Source: Acinetobacter sp. Ac_5812
Lineage (GTDB): Bacteria; Pseudomonadota; Gammaproteobacteria; Pseudomonadales; Moraxellaceae
Direction of reading: 5' to 3'
Length of the DNA: 64,000 bases
NCBI RefSeq assembly: GCF_013072695.1
Contig: NZ_LXUK01000022.1
Coordinates: forward strand, 617,084 to 681,083
The position numbers were made by a program, and so were the translations under genes. Shown here one piece after another: positions 27,079 to 36,340 of the stretch (its first letter is position 1; every line of letters begins with the position of its first letter). The notes under the pieces were generated by a model. That model had not been told where the DNA came from. It worked only from the letters and a program-made list of their open reading frames with translations, and did no database searches.

Positions 27079-28305
27079 CTACTCGACTAAAAGATACTTT
27101 TGCTGTTGGCGTATAAAAAACCAGCAAAAGTACAATCCAATGAATAACATTAAAAATAAGAGTAAATAAAATGGAAAATGAGTGTTAAAACGGTACAGGA
27201 ATGTACTCAGTAAGGGACCAACAATTAAACCCAATGCCTGTGTTGCCGTACAAAAACTTGCCATTTTAACTTGCGATTGTTGTGATACGGCCTGAGCAGC
27301 GCCTGTGGTAAATGCTGGTAATAAACATGCCACAGAAACCCCATAAAAAATATAACTGGCCTGAAATACAAAAATTGTAGGTGCATAGAGTGAAAGTAAT
27401 AAGCCAAAACACATTGTGACTAAACCAATAATCACTAAACTATTTAATTTAAGATGTAAGACTTTCACAATTAAAAGCTGCGTCAGTACCAGACAGACTC
27501 CAACCACTAACATACATTGAGAGAAATAAATCGCACTTTGTTGGCTACTGAGATAAAACCGATCCTGAATATAAAAACCAGCCGTCATGTTCAAGGTCAC
27601 AATCGCAACATATGTCGCAAAACCAAGAACTAACCAAATAAAACTTTGTTTGAGAATCGACTCATGCTCGGTGGTACTCTTTTCTTCTTGTTCAAGCTTC
27701 GAGCTATCAGTTTGGCTTTTTGGGATTTCACTAAATAGGATGCTAAGCGCAATACTCACCAAACCCAGTAAAGCCACTGCAATCCACATCGGAAAAAGTA
27801 AACCGCCAAACAATAAAACAGAGGTTGCAAATGGACCTACAATCATGCCAAAACTATTCATTGCGCCAAACATAGCCATCTGTTTGCTACGATCAGCGGC
27901 TTCACTCGCATGTGTCATTACATAGCTTTGCAGACCAATTTGTGGCAAAGCCATAAAAATGCCTGTAGAAGCACGACTCAGTACCAGCAAAATAAAAATC
28001 ACTAGTGTCGGTAAAATGGCCTTTGTTCCAAAATACAAAATTAGGGTAAAAATAGCCCAAGTAAAAGTCATTCCCCAAAAACCATAATTGACGAGTTGCT
28101 TAGGAGACTGATTGCTTTTGTTTTTCGCAATCCAAATCGATGCTAATGCCATACAGATTGCCCCTGCTGAAACAATTACACCACCTTGAAATTCAGATAA
28201 ATGTAATTGACGAGTCAGTGGAGCCAATAAAGGGAGAATCATGGAAAAACAAGTTCCATTGATCAAAGCAGCTAAAGCTAAAAATTTTAGATTATTGTTC
28301 ATCAT
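27079..28305 (-). CDS. MFS transporter, probable siderophore exporter
   Basis: About 408 residues and 12 predicted helices are encoded. I start at ATG 28305 (an ATG ATG pair at 28305/28302) because the longer frame from 28329 would include the terminator hairpin of the upstream gene. The helix LAALINGTCFSMILPLLAPL and the GGVIVSAGAICMALAS loop are MFS-like, with drug-efflux character rather than sugar symport. Its place between two siderophore receptor genes in a siderophore locus suggests export of the newly made siderophore. It is separated from the biosynthetic operon by a terminator, so its promoter is unclear; some readthrough may supply it. Confidence 0.8.
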   Translation of the reverse strand: MMNNNLKFLALAALINGTCFSMILPLLAPLTRQLHLSEFQGGVIVSAGAICMALASIWIAKNKSNQSPKQLVNYGFWGMTFTWAIFTLILYFGTKAILPTLVIFILLVLSRASTGIFMALPQIGLQSYVMTHASEAADRSKQMAMFGAMNSFGMIVGPFATSVLLFGGLLFPMWIAVALLGLVSIALSILFSEIPKSQTDSSKLEQEEKSTTEHESILKQSFIWLVLGFATYVAIVTLNMTAGFYIQDRFYLSSQQSAIYFSQCMLVVGVCLVLTQLLIVKVLHLKLNSLVIIGLVTMCFGLLLSLYAPTIFVFQASYIFYGVSVACLLPAFTTGAAQAVSQQSQVKMASFCTATQALGLIVGPLLSTFLYRFNTHFPFYLLLFLMLFIGLYFCWFFIRQQQKYLLVE

Positions 28306-28319
28306 CAAAATCATCAAAA

Positions 28320-28346
28320 GAAAAGGCATCTAAACAGATGCCTTTT
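28320..28346 (-). terminator. Terminator of the siderophore biosynthesis operon
   Basis: AAAAGGCATCT and AGATGCCTTTTT form an 11-bp stem with a 4-base AAAC loop, directly after the receptor gene stop (28355). On the minus strand it ends in T-rich sequence. It separates the operon from the downstream MFS gene. Confidence 0.9.
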
Positions 28347-28354
28347 TGATTAGA

Positions 28355-30751
28355 TTAGTATTTGAGGGTATAGCTCAAACCATAAGTACGGCCTTGTGCA
28401 GGCAGGCTCGACATAGCGCCATAAACAGATTCCGCAGCTTGGCTAAATACAGTTTTATATTCCGTATTCCAAACGTTATAGACACCAAAGCCTACCGTTC
28501 CTGGACCAGCTTTCGCATTGGCGATCACATCCATTACGGCAAAACCTTTAATTTCGCTAGGCAGTTTGATATTTTTTCGACCTGCTGGATCTATATTTTT
28601 ATAGTCTTGCATTTCTTTTGTCGCTTTATCAGTACCACTTACAGCAAGTGCTTGAACACGGAGACCAAAGCCGTCTGTAAATTGCCAATCCGTATAGAGT
28701 GTACCTTTTAAAGGAGAAATACGGGTGCTATCTAACTCTTGCCATTTTCCATCTGAATTTTTAAATTGCCCACGTGTATAAGCGACTGTACCTCCTAATG
28801 ACATACTCTCAGTTACTGGATAATTAACATTTGCTTCAGCACCATAAATACGCTCATCAGTATCCACAACATCAATGTTGTATGCTGGGGCACTATTAAA
28901 GCGTACAACTTTATCTGAAGTATTATAAAAAGCAGTTACACTTGTATTTAGACCGCTATCACCTTGCAAACGCCAACCTAATTCATAGTTATTGACCTTG
29001 ATCGGATCAATATTATTACTATTTACAACGAAATTAGCTGGAACGTCACGAAGCATACGTTGCACATCAGGAATGCTAAAACCCTGTGAGAAGTTAGCAA
29101 AAACTTGTTGAGCATCATTTAAATGATAAACTGCACCTAAGTTAAATAATGTCGCATCATGTTTAACCTTACCTCCTGCCAATGCTTTTGCGGTATATGG
29201 ATATTTTAAGTCGTTTGTCAAAATGTCAGCAGGAATAGATTCACGATAAGGCGTGGAATCAGACACCTTACTGTCTATTCGCTCATGGCGAATACCAGCT
29301 TGAACATTCAATCGATCTGATACTTCATAATGCCCCTGTAAAAAGGCACCTAATTTTTTAATTTCTGTGTCTGGTCCAAATTGATATGTTTTCTCTGGTT
29401 CAAAATTCAGACCATTACTTGCATAAAACTGATCAAAGCTAAATCGACGCGCAGAGGCTTTATCCTTTTCATTTTCATAATCTACGCCGTAAATTAAGCC
29501 TAACTTACGATTTGAAATCTCAAAATCTTTTTGTAAGGCAGTACGTAAGCCCCAAACATCAATTTCTGATTCTGACTGTAAAACAGCATAGCCTAGACGA
29601 ACAGCTTTTAAGAAATCAGGTGAACGTGGGTCAGCATAATTTGGATAAAGTTGTGCTAAGCCACCATTTAAAGTGCCATGTCCAAGTGGAGACACTGTTG
29701 GAAACCAACGCCCTTTTTCATTACGATAAAATGCTTCAACATTCAACTTTTGGCCCAATATATCTTGATTTTCATATTGGGTATTAATTGCATAACGCTT
29801 TGTTCTAGGCTGAGTATCTAATTGTAAACCTTTGACCGCTTTTAAACTCGGGGTCACAGCCGTTGGAAATAATAAATTGGCTGCATTATAACCAGAAATT
29901 TGCCCGTAATCGGCGCCATAATCACTATCTTGTTCATCATTATAATATTGTGCGCCGATACTAATACTTTGCTTGTCAGTAAACTGCCAACCCAAGCGAC
30001 CATTCACATCAATAGTTTCTGTATCTTGACGGTCAGTCTGTGCGACTTCAGGCCCAATTCGGTCACCATGACTGTCTTGAATCTCACCGCGTTTGGTATA
30101 GCTTGCCCCAAGAAAACCATTCCAGTCCCCTTGTTTAAAAGCAGCAGATTGATACACCTCATAAGCCAAGGCATCATTTTTAAAGTTATCGCCAGAAGTT
30201 ACACCAAGTTTTGATTCAAAATGAACGCCGTCGGTCGACCCTTTTTTAGTAATAATATTGATGATCCCGCCTGTTGCACCAGAACCATAAATACTACTTG
30301 CCCCCGAGACCACTTCAACACGCTCAATCATATCTGGGCTAATACTATTTAATTGACGTGAACTATCACGCGAACCCGTTTGTGGTACGCCATCAATCAT
30401 GTATTGAACTGTACGACCGCGCATGGTCATACCATAGTTACTGGTTGTACCAGAACTTGGTGTTAACGATGGAACTAATAAACCTAAAATATCTGCTGTG
30501 CTTTTACCCGCAGCAGCTTGTTTTGCAATATCTTCTTGTTCAATGCGATACACAGTACCTGCAATTTCAGCAATACTTTGTGCTGAACGCGATGCTGTCA
30601 CTACGATAGGTGCAAGTTGTGTTGGTTTCTGACTTGTTACAGCAGCAGTCGTTTGAACAGATGCATCTGTTTCAACTGTTTGAGCATATAGCTGAGTACT
30701 GATTGCTAAGCTTAACAGCGTTAATGATGTTGAAAGTGAACGTACTTTCAT
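28355..30751 (-). CDS. TonB-dependent siderophore receptor (paralogue 1)
   Basis: The 798-residue product starts at ATG 30751 with AGGGG 8 bases upstream. The signal peptide ends QLYA (residue about 23). The TonB box region is LAPIVVTASRSA. Plug motifs include LVPSLTPSSGTTSNYGMTMR, YMIDGVPQTGSRD and VEVVSGASSIYGSGATGGII; the barrel ends YGLSYTLKY. It is the last gene of the siderophore operon, 10 bases after the MFS gene, so it is presumably the cognate receptor of the siderophore made by this operon. It is similar to aerobactin/rhizobactin/acinetoferrin receptors by context. Paralogous to the receptor at 24519. Confidence 0.92.
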   Translation of the reverse strand: MKVRSLSTSLTLLSLAISTQLYAQTVETDASVQTTAAVTSQKPTQLAPIVVTASRSAQSIAEIAGTVYRIEQEDIAKQAAAGKSTADILGLLVPSLTPSSGTTSNYGMTMRGRTVQYMIDGVPQTGSRDSSRQLNSISPDMIERVEVVSGASSIYGSGATGGIINIITKKGSTDGVHFESKLGVTSGDNFKNDALAYEVYQSAAFKQGDWNGFLGASYTKRGEIQDSHGDRIGPEVAQTDRQDTETIDVNGRLGWQFTDKQSISIGAQYYNDEQDSDYGADYGQISGYNAANLLFPTAVTPSLKAVKGLQLDTQPRTKRYAINTQYENQDILGQKLNVEAFYRNEKGRWFPTVSPLGHGTLNGGLAQLYPNYADPRSPDFLKAVRLGYAVLQSESEIDVWGLRTALQKDFEISNRKLGLIYGVDYENEKDKASARRFSFDQFYASNGLNFEPEKTYQFGPDTEIKKLGAFLQGHYEVSDRLNVQAGIRHERIDSKVSDSTPYRESIPADILTNDLKYPYTAKALAGGKVKHDATLFNLGAVYHLNDAQQVFANFSQGFSIPDVQRMLRDVPANFVVNSNNIDPIKVNNYELGWRLQGDSGLNTSVTAFYNTSDKVVRFNSAPAYNIDVVDTDERIYGAEANVNYPVTESMSLGGTVAYTRGQFKNSDGKWQELDSTRISPLKGTLYTDWQFTDGFGLRVQALAVSGTDKATKEMQDYKNIDPAGRKNIKLPSEIKGFAVMDVIANAKAGPGTVGFGVYNVWNTEYKTVFSQAAESVYGAMSSLPAQGRTYGLSYTLKY

Positions 30752-30760
30752 AAATTACCC

Positions 30761-32011
30761 CTAGGTGAGTTGTTCCGTTTGTTTTGCTTTATGGATTAAC
30801 ACTTGGCTGAGCAAAACGCTCAACACAGATGCTGCCGCTAAAATGAGATAGAAATTTCCATAACCAAAGGCTTTGGCCAAGAAACCAGACATTGCACCGC
30901 CAATGAAATAAACCAGCAGCTCAAAACAGACCAAAATGGTAAAGTCCGTTCCCGCTTGTTCCTTAGAGCTGGTATGCATGAAGTGAGCATATAAAGCGGT
31001 CATGGCGATATAGCGAATCGCCAAAATAATCACAACAAATAGCCCCAATAACATATGCCATTGGTTAAACCAACTAAGTAAAACGGCTACGCCAAGTAAC
31101 AGATAGACCAAACTGCGTGCCCAACCAGCCCAAATCAGCAATTGTGTTGCTGCAATTTTTTTTAACAGGAATGCGGCTGTTACTGCGGCCAATAAACCAA
31201 TGCCCGCGCCAATCACAGACATCAGTACACCAATCTCTGCCAATGACCATTTTTGATCAATCAACATCGGATTTAGCATGGCCATTGCTGGCGCTTCGAC
31301 TACGCGATAACACACGATCAAAGCCAAAGCCCATAACATTTCTGGACGCTTAAAGGCACGAATCAAACTCGGCGCTTGTTTGGCAATTTTTTCTGTATTC
31401 GATTTTTCTTTGATTTGAAACACCGCCAACATGGTCAGTGCTGTCATAGCAGCTAAACACATCAGTGCGGTTTGCCAACCATACAATTGATAAAGCCACA
31501 AAGTTGCAGCACCACCAATCATACTGCCCAGTGCCACACCCATACTTTGCGCCATACTGCCTAGGCGATATTCGGATTCAGAAAAGGTTTCAACGGTATA
31601 ACCATCAATCGCAATATCTTGAGTTGCGGCAAAGGTTGAAATCCATAAACCGACAATGACAAAGATACTTAGACCATAATCGAATTGAGTCAAAGCCAAG
31701 GCAACGACACCTAATACCAAGGCAATTTGAGTAAATAAAAGCCAAGTCTTACGTTTACCGAGCGCCTTAAAATAAAAACGATCAATTAAGGGCGCCCAAA
31801 AAAACTTAAATGCCCATGGGATATACAGCAATGACAACATGCCAATCCAGCGTAGATCGACCCCTTGATGACGTAAAATCGCAGGTAAGGCAACATTGTA
31901 AAAATACAGCGGTAATGCATGTGCAAGGTACAACACCACCACTACAGATAGACTCAGTGCAGAGACTGTTTTGATTGGAAAATCTTGGTCAGGTTTTATT
32001 TGTTGATTCAT
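30761..32011 (-). CDS. RhtX/FptX-like MFS siderophore transporter
   Basis: The product is 416 residues from ATG 32011, which overlaps the stop of the preceding gene (ATGA) and has GCAGAGG five bases upstream. Family features include VDLRWIGMLSLLYIPWAFKFFWAPLIDR, GKRKTWLL and the helix with ATQDIAIDGYTVE, all found in AmpG/RhtX-type permeases. RhtX imports rhizobactin 1021 and FptX imports pyochelin across the inner membrane as single-subunit transporters. Its place just before the receptor gene supports import of the ferric siderophore, bypassing an ABC system. None of the classic FhuBCD genes is in the window. Confidence 0.88.
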   Translation of the reverse strand: MNQQIKPDQDFPIKTVSALSLSVVVVLYLAHALPLYFYNVALPAILRHQGVDLRWIGMLSLLYIPWAFKFFWAPLIDRFYFKALGKRKTWLLFTQIALVLGVVALALTQFDYGLSIFVIVGLWISTFAATQDIAIDGYTVETFSESEYRLGSMAQSMGVALGSMIGGAATLWLYQLYGWQTALMCLAAMTALTMLAVFQIKEKSNTEKIAKQAPSLIRAFKRPEMLWALALIVCYRVVEAPAMAMLNPMLIDQKWSLAEIGVLMSVIGAGIGLLAAVTAAFLLKKIAATQLLIWAGWARSLVYLLLGVAVLLSWFNQWHMLLGLFVVIILAIRYIAMTALYAHFMHTSSKEQAGTDFTILVCFELLVYFIGGAMSGFLAKAFGYGNFYLILAAASVLSVLLSQVLIHKAKQTEQLT

Positions 32012-32379
32012 AAATACCTCTGCATCGCCCATTGCACGGCATCGGTCTTTTCTAAACTGACAAAATAAGGAACATGCCAGGCTTTTTGCAAAGCTGGCGT
32101 GTCTAATCGAATACGATCTGCTTCATCTTGGGCAATGCGAGCAAGGCCTAAACAATATTGATAAAAATCTTGTTTATATTGTTTGTACCATTTCCCCTGA
32201 ATCACCCGATATTCTTCAGGAAATTCAGTGTTCGGCTCGGTTTGCATAATCAGCACAAAACTTCTTTTTTGTTCGAAATATTGTTGAATATGCGTTAACC
32301 ATTGCTCAAATTCGGCCACTGAGACATGCGCTGCAAAGCGCATGTCCAAGATGTACATCTCATTGATGGATAAGCTCAT
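32008..32379 (-). CDS. Small conserved-looking protein of the siderophore operon, function unknown
   Basis: This 123-residue soluble protein (MSLSINEMYILDMRFAAHVS...) has no signal peptide or membrane segment. Its start overlaps the stop of the GNAT gene (ATGA, 32376-32379), and its own stop overlaps the next start, so it is firmly part of the operon. The alternating pattern MYILDMRF, FVLIMQTEPN and later helices suggests a small alpha/beta fold of the STAS-like kind, but no motif proves it. I do not recognise a family. It is rich in Tyr, Gln and Trp (KWYKQYKQDFYQYCLG). Function may be in assembly, transport or iron release. Confidence 0.75.
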   Translation of the reverse strand: MSLSINEMYILDMRFAAHVSVAEFEQWLTHIQQYFEQKRSFVLIMQTEPNTEFPEEYRVIQGKWYKQYKQDFYQYCLGLARIAQDEADRIRLDTPALQKAWHVPYFVSLEKTDAVQWAMQRYL

Positions 32380-33014
32380 GTAACACTCAGTATTTTGGCT
32401 GGCTGATCAGCTAGCTGTTGTTGTGAGGTTTGGTAATATTCACCAAACTTGTTATAAAAAGTTTCTCTAAAGCAGTAATACAGCATTGCCGTTTTTTCTG
32501 GCATCGGAATTAAACGTTGGGTTTCGTAGCAGAGTTCTGCGACCACAGCCGCATAGGGTTTAACCGTATGGTCTGGTTCACCCACGATTTTTTTCGCTTG
32601 CGAATGTTCAAAAATATAGAAACTCAGTAAGCGAATGGTTGGACGTAAAAAGCCTTTGCCAAACACGGATTTATCGCCAAATAGCAAATGCCAACCAAGA
32701 TCATTGTCATCACCTTGGTAATAACGACCTAAACGATCACGCTTACCTTCATAGATTTCGGTATATCCCACATCTTTGCCATCCACGCCAACAATCAATA
32801 AACGTTGATGGTCATCTGCCAACATCTTGTCGAAGTAAACTTGTAGATCTAACTCAGATTTATTCAATTGCCATTGTGGAATGACATGCGGCTCATGCAT
32901 CCATTGATGCAGCAAAGGAATATCTTGGGGATATTGCACTTGACGTAAGTAATACTGTGTTCCATCTTCGTGGTATTCAAAGTAGTCAGGTAATTGCTGA
33001 GAAATTGTTTTCAT
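32376..33014 (-). CDS. GNAT acyltransferase of siderophore biosynthesis (RhbD/IucB-like)
   Basis: The 212-residue product shows the IucB/AlcB-type acyltransferase pattern: HQWMHEPHVIPQW near residue 36, IVGVDGKDVGYTEIYEG near 74, GWHLLFGDKSVFGKGFLRP near 106 and VGEPDHTVKPYAA near 140. These enzymes acylate the N-hydroxylated amine to form the hydroxamate. With an N-hydroxylase and two NIS synthetases in the operon, the likely substrate is N-hydroxy-1,3-diaminopropane, as in schizokinen or acinetoferrin. Whether acetyl or a longer 2-octenoyl-type group is transferred cannot be read from the sequence. Confidence 0.87.
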   Translation of the reverse strand: MKTISQQLPDYFEYHEDGTQYYLRQVQYPQDIPLLHQWMHEPHVIPQWQLNKSELDLQVYFDKMLADDHQRLLIVGVDGKDVGYTEIYEGKRDRLGRYYQGDDNDLGWHLLFGDKSVFGKGFLRPTIRLLSFYIFEHSQAKKIVGEPDHTVKPYAAVVAELCYETQRLIPMPEKTAMLYYCFRETFYNKFGEYYQTSQQQLADQPAKILSVT

Positions 33015-33044
33015 ATCGAACCTTTATAAAATTTAGAAGAAGAC

Positions 33045-34862
33045 TTAACCCGCTTTCGATTCATTTTGCTGAATCGACCATTCAGCCAATGTTTCAGGGC
33101 TGACTGGGTTCGGGATTGGATCGAGGAATACAGGTACTGGACGCTCTGCTTCATCGTTATAACTGGTGGTAAATAGGCGGACACGGTTCAAACAAATTTT
33201 GGTGTAGGTTGGGCGCAACATGGCAAACTTTTCAGCCCGTTCAGCCAACTCAGGATGTCGTTGGTTAAACGCAACAATGGTGTTGGAAATGCTCTGCCAG
33301 AAATCCTGTTCTGAATATTCTGGGTAATCTTGCAAGAACACATTACAGATATAGCGGTAATGCACCATGAATAGACCAGTGAAAATAAAATGACTTAAAT
33401 CGGCAGCATCATGGCGCAGTAACAAATCACCTTCAGATGGCAATTGAGCCAACTCAGGGAAATCTTCATCCACCAAATTGATATCATCAATAAAGTCTTT
33501 TAAAACCAATGCTTTGGGTACGCCATTTTCATGTACCAACATGGTATTTTCGCCATGTGGTGAAAATGCCAATCCATAGCGATACAGACAAAGTAATAAC
33601 GGACTTAAACACACTTGGGCAAACTGCGCCAACCATGCCAAAGGACTTAGGCCTGACGCTTGAATCAGTACGCTCAGAATTGATTGACCTGAAATATCCC
33701 GATGTAATAAGGCTGCTTGAGAAAGCACTTGTTGTGATGGATCAACATAGCGATCGACACTCTCACGCCATAAACAGCCAAATAACTCTTTAAATTGGTA
33801 AGGTGCACCTTCAATTCGGTCAAAACAGGGTTGATGAATGGTTAAGGTCGCCACTTCACCCAAGAAAACTACACCAGTCTTCTGCAGGTCTTGATCTTGC
33901 TGATGGATTTGCTTTAACCATCCAGTTACAGCTGGCGCAGCAAGATTACGTTTTGATGGTAGTCCACGATAAACAGCGGTATTGAAAATACTGACTGGCA
34001 GCTTAATGTAATGACGTTGTAGGTTTGATGTATTGCATAATGTGCGAATAGACTGCATTGGCACATAGCTGTCTTGGCTAATGTTGAGCTCAATGATTTT
34101 CTGGTCGACAATTTCATTGGCATAGGTTGGAACCAGCCATTGATGCCATTGCCAAGCATGTACAGGAATCAAAAAGTAATTTTGAGGGTCGAGATTTTTT
34201 TCTTTCAAAATTTGGATGAACTGTTGCAGCTCATTTGCATCAAACTCATGTTGATATAAACCACAAGCATCCCATTGTTCTGTACTGCGGAATTCTGCTA
34301 GATCACGATGTACAGCCAACCAGAGTACTTTGACTTCTGGTGAGAGTTCAGGTGCCGACGTCAGATAATCATCATAACCAAAGCCCATGCGGCCTTTACT
34401 CATAATCAACCAAGGGTGACCACGCAACATCCCTTCAACTTTATAATGTGGTTCAGTCAGTACTGCAGTGCTTGGTAGGCGTGCTTCATTAAACAGATGT
34501 GCTTCTGCCAACCAAGTATTATTCATTTCCTTAATCAAATACGCTTTGGTGAAAGGCTTTACATTAGAGCTGTCAGCCATTGCAACAATAAACTCATGTA
34601 AATTCCAGGCAGGTTGGTCACTCTGCTGACCCTTGCTTACATCACGTACCGAGGCGTCCTGAATATTCCAGTGCCCTAACAAATATTGATGGCCTTGAAA
34701 CTCATACTGACGATTGCCCAGATCTAACTGATAACGTCCTGCGGATATGGCTTTCACTTCAATAATTTCTTCATATAGAAACTCTGCAATCGCCATTTCA
34801 ATGAGACGCTGCCCAGCGGCACGCCATTGCTGCTGATTAATTTTTAAAGTTGCAAAGTTCAT
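33045..34862 (-). CDS. IucA/IucC family siderophore synthetase (second)
   Basis: This 605-residue NIS synthetase starts at ATG 34862, overlapping the stop of the hydroxylase gene by four bases. It has GHPWLIMSKGRMGF near residue 148, the IPVHAWQWH motif near 232, a SIRTLCNTSNLQRHYIKLPV strand near 265, and HGENTMLV near 417 with the conserved His and Asn. NIS enzymes adenylate a citrate carboxylate and condense it with an amine or hydroxamate. Two such enzymes in the operon fit stepwise attachment of two arms to citrate. Similar to RhbF/RhbC and IucA/IucC by motifs. Confidence 0.92.
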   Translation of the reverse strand: MNFATLKINQQQWRAAGQRLIEMAIAEFLYEEIIEVKAISAGRYQLDLGNRQYEFQGHQYLLGHWNIQDASVRDVSKGQQSDQPAWNLHEFIVAMADSSNVKPFTKAYLIKEMNNTWLAEAHLFNEARLPSTAVLTEPHYKVEGMLRGHPWLIMSKGRMGFGYDDYLTSAPELSPEVKVLWLAVHRDLAEFRSTEQWDACGLYQHEFDANELQQFIQILKEKNLDPQNYFLIPVHAWQWHQWLVPTYANEIVDQKIIELNISQDSYVPMQSIRTLCNTSNLQRHYIKLPVSIFNTAVYRGLPSKRNLAAPAVTGWLKQIHQQDQDLQKTGVVFLGEVATLTIHQPCFDRIEGAPYQFKELFGCLWRESVDRYVDPSQQVLSQAALLHRDISGQSILSVLIQASGLSPLAWLAQFAQVCLSPLLLCLYRYGLAFSPHGENTMLVHENGVPKALVLKDFIDDINLVDEDFPELAQLPSEGDLLLRHDAADLSHFIFTGLFMVHYRYICNVFLQDYPEYSEQDFWQSISNTIVAFNQRHPELAERAEKFAMLRPTYTKICLNRVRLFTTSYNDEAERPVPVFLDPIPNPVSPETLAEWSIQQNESKAG

Positions 34863-36340
34863 ATCAATTTCTCATAAGTTGAATGTACAGAAGCGTTTTG
34901 TGCCCGTGTATTTGCACAGCGATTATTTGAATGTGCCGTAATCGTGTTCTGTTCTGTTTTCTTTAAAATAGAGTGGTTTTTGTTCACAACTTTTCCAGAA
35001 ACAGCATCTTCTGGAAGCGCTTTGTCATCTACCATTTGGATTTTAGGATTTTGAGTGATTTCAAAATGCTGGAAGGTTTGCGCCTGCTGAGCAAGTTCAT
35101 AAAGTGGCTCACCAAGCAATTGATTGATAATTGTCGCTGCACGATAAGCACCCAGCCCTAAGTCTGGTGTACCGACACCATGGCTATGCATTTCCTGATT
35201 TTGAACAAAAATATGGCCATTCAGATGATGTAAAACTCGATAGTCTGCTGTGATTTGCCAACGCTGTTTATGATCAAATTCAATATAAGGTTTCAGCAAC
35301 TGCATAAAGTCAAAGTCAGGCGTAACGTAACCTGTTGCAGCAACTAGGAAATCACAATCTAAGTGGAAAGCCTGTGCCGTGGCACGATGTTGGAAATGCA
35401 GTCGAATTTTTTGCGTATCTAATACTTCTGCATCTTTCAAATCACATTGGCTATGTAAATGTGTCTGCAAACTTTTACCCGCAATGCTACGGTGATACAA
35501 TTTTTGATAGATTTCACGGATGGTCTTTGCACTAATGCCCTTGTATAACAAAGACTGCTGCTGCAATTGCTGTTCTTTCTTCTCAGTTGGTAAAGTATAA
35601 AAATGCTGTGCATAATCTGGGCTAAAATGTTCCAGTCCCAATGGTGCATATTCCATTGGGAAGAAGCCCTGAGAACGCGTAAACCAGTGTAGGTCGAACT
35701 GATGATTGGCTGTATCTTGCTGCTCATCAAACAGATCAATAAAGACTTCGGCAGCAGATTGCCCTGAACCAAGTACCACCACATCGCCGTGTAAATCTGT
35801 ATCGGCATGCGTCATATATTGCGCAGAATGCAGACATTTTTGTGGTTGCTGTTGCTGTACTTTGGTCAAACATTCAGGCAAGTGAGGCACATTACCGCTT
35901 CCGATGACCAGATGACGGCATAAATAACTGTGCTGAACACCTTCCGATTCCACCACAACTTTAAAGCCAATGGTTTGAGGTTCAATCTTCAAAACACGAG
36001 ATTGGTATTCAATACAATCCAGTTGCTCTGCAACCCATTGGCAATAGTGGTTATATTCACAGCGTGGAATATGCGGCTGTTCTAAAAAGTAAAACTTATA
36101 TAAACGCTGCTGATGACGCAGATAATTCAAGAAGCTGAATGGACTGGTTGGATCAACCATTGACACCAGATCCGCCATAAACGGCACTTGCAATATCGTA
36201 TTGGGCAACTGCATTCCCGCATGCCAGTCAAACTGAGCTTTCTGCTCGAAAATTGCATAGTTCAGTGTGCTTTTATTATGTAGCAGGCTGGCCAGACTCA
36301 GATTAAATGGCCCTAGACCAATTCCAATAAAATCAAGCAT
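34859..36340 (-). CDS. FAD/NADPH-dependent amine N-hydroxylase (SidA/IucD/PvdA family)
   Basis: The product is 493 residues from ATG 36340, with AAGGATG six bases upstream; it overlaps the preceding synthetase stop by eight bases. DFIGIGLGPFNLSLASLL (residues 3-20) is the FAD-binding start of the family, VVVLGSGQSAAEVFIDL is the NADPH loop, and DFLVAATGYV near 335 is the C-terminal signature. The family hydroxylates terminal amines of Lys, Orn, putrescine or diaminopropane. By operon logic the substrate is probably 1,3-diaminopropane (RhbE-like). The genes for making diaminopropane (2,4-diaminobutyrate aminotransferase and decarboxylase) are not in this window. Confidence 0.92.
   Translation of the reverse strand: MLDFIGIGLGPFNLSLASLLHNKSTLNYAIFEQKAQFDWHAGMQLPNTILQVPFMADLVSMVDPTSPFSFLNYLRHQQRLYKFYFLEQPHIPRCEYNHYCQWVAEQLDCIEYQSRVLKIEPQTIGFKVVVESEGVQHSYLCRHLVIGSGNVPHLPECLTKVQQQQPQKCLHSAQYMTHADTDLHGDVVVLGSGQSAAEVFIDLFDEQQDTANHQFDLHWFTRSQGFFPMEYAPLGLEHFSPDYAQHFYTLPTEKKEQQLQQQSLLYKGISAKTIREIYQKLYHRSIAGKSLQTHLHSQCDLKDAEVLDTQKIRLHFQHRATAQAFHLDCDFLVAATGYVTPDFDFMQLLKPYIEFDHKQRWQITADYRVLHHLNGHIFVQNQEMHSHGVGTPDLGLGAYRAATIINQLLGEPLYELAQQAQTFQHFEITQNPKIQMVDDKALPEDAVSGKVVNKNHSILKKTEQNTITAHSNNRCANTRAQNASVHSTYEKLI

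Noticed and set aside
28306..28329. N-terminal extension of the MFS exporter
   Set aside because: The extra codons are read from the terminator hairpin of the upstream operon; a start at 28305 or 28302 is more reasonable.
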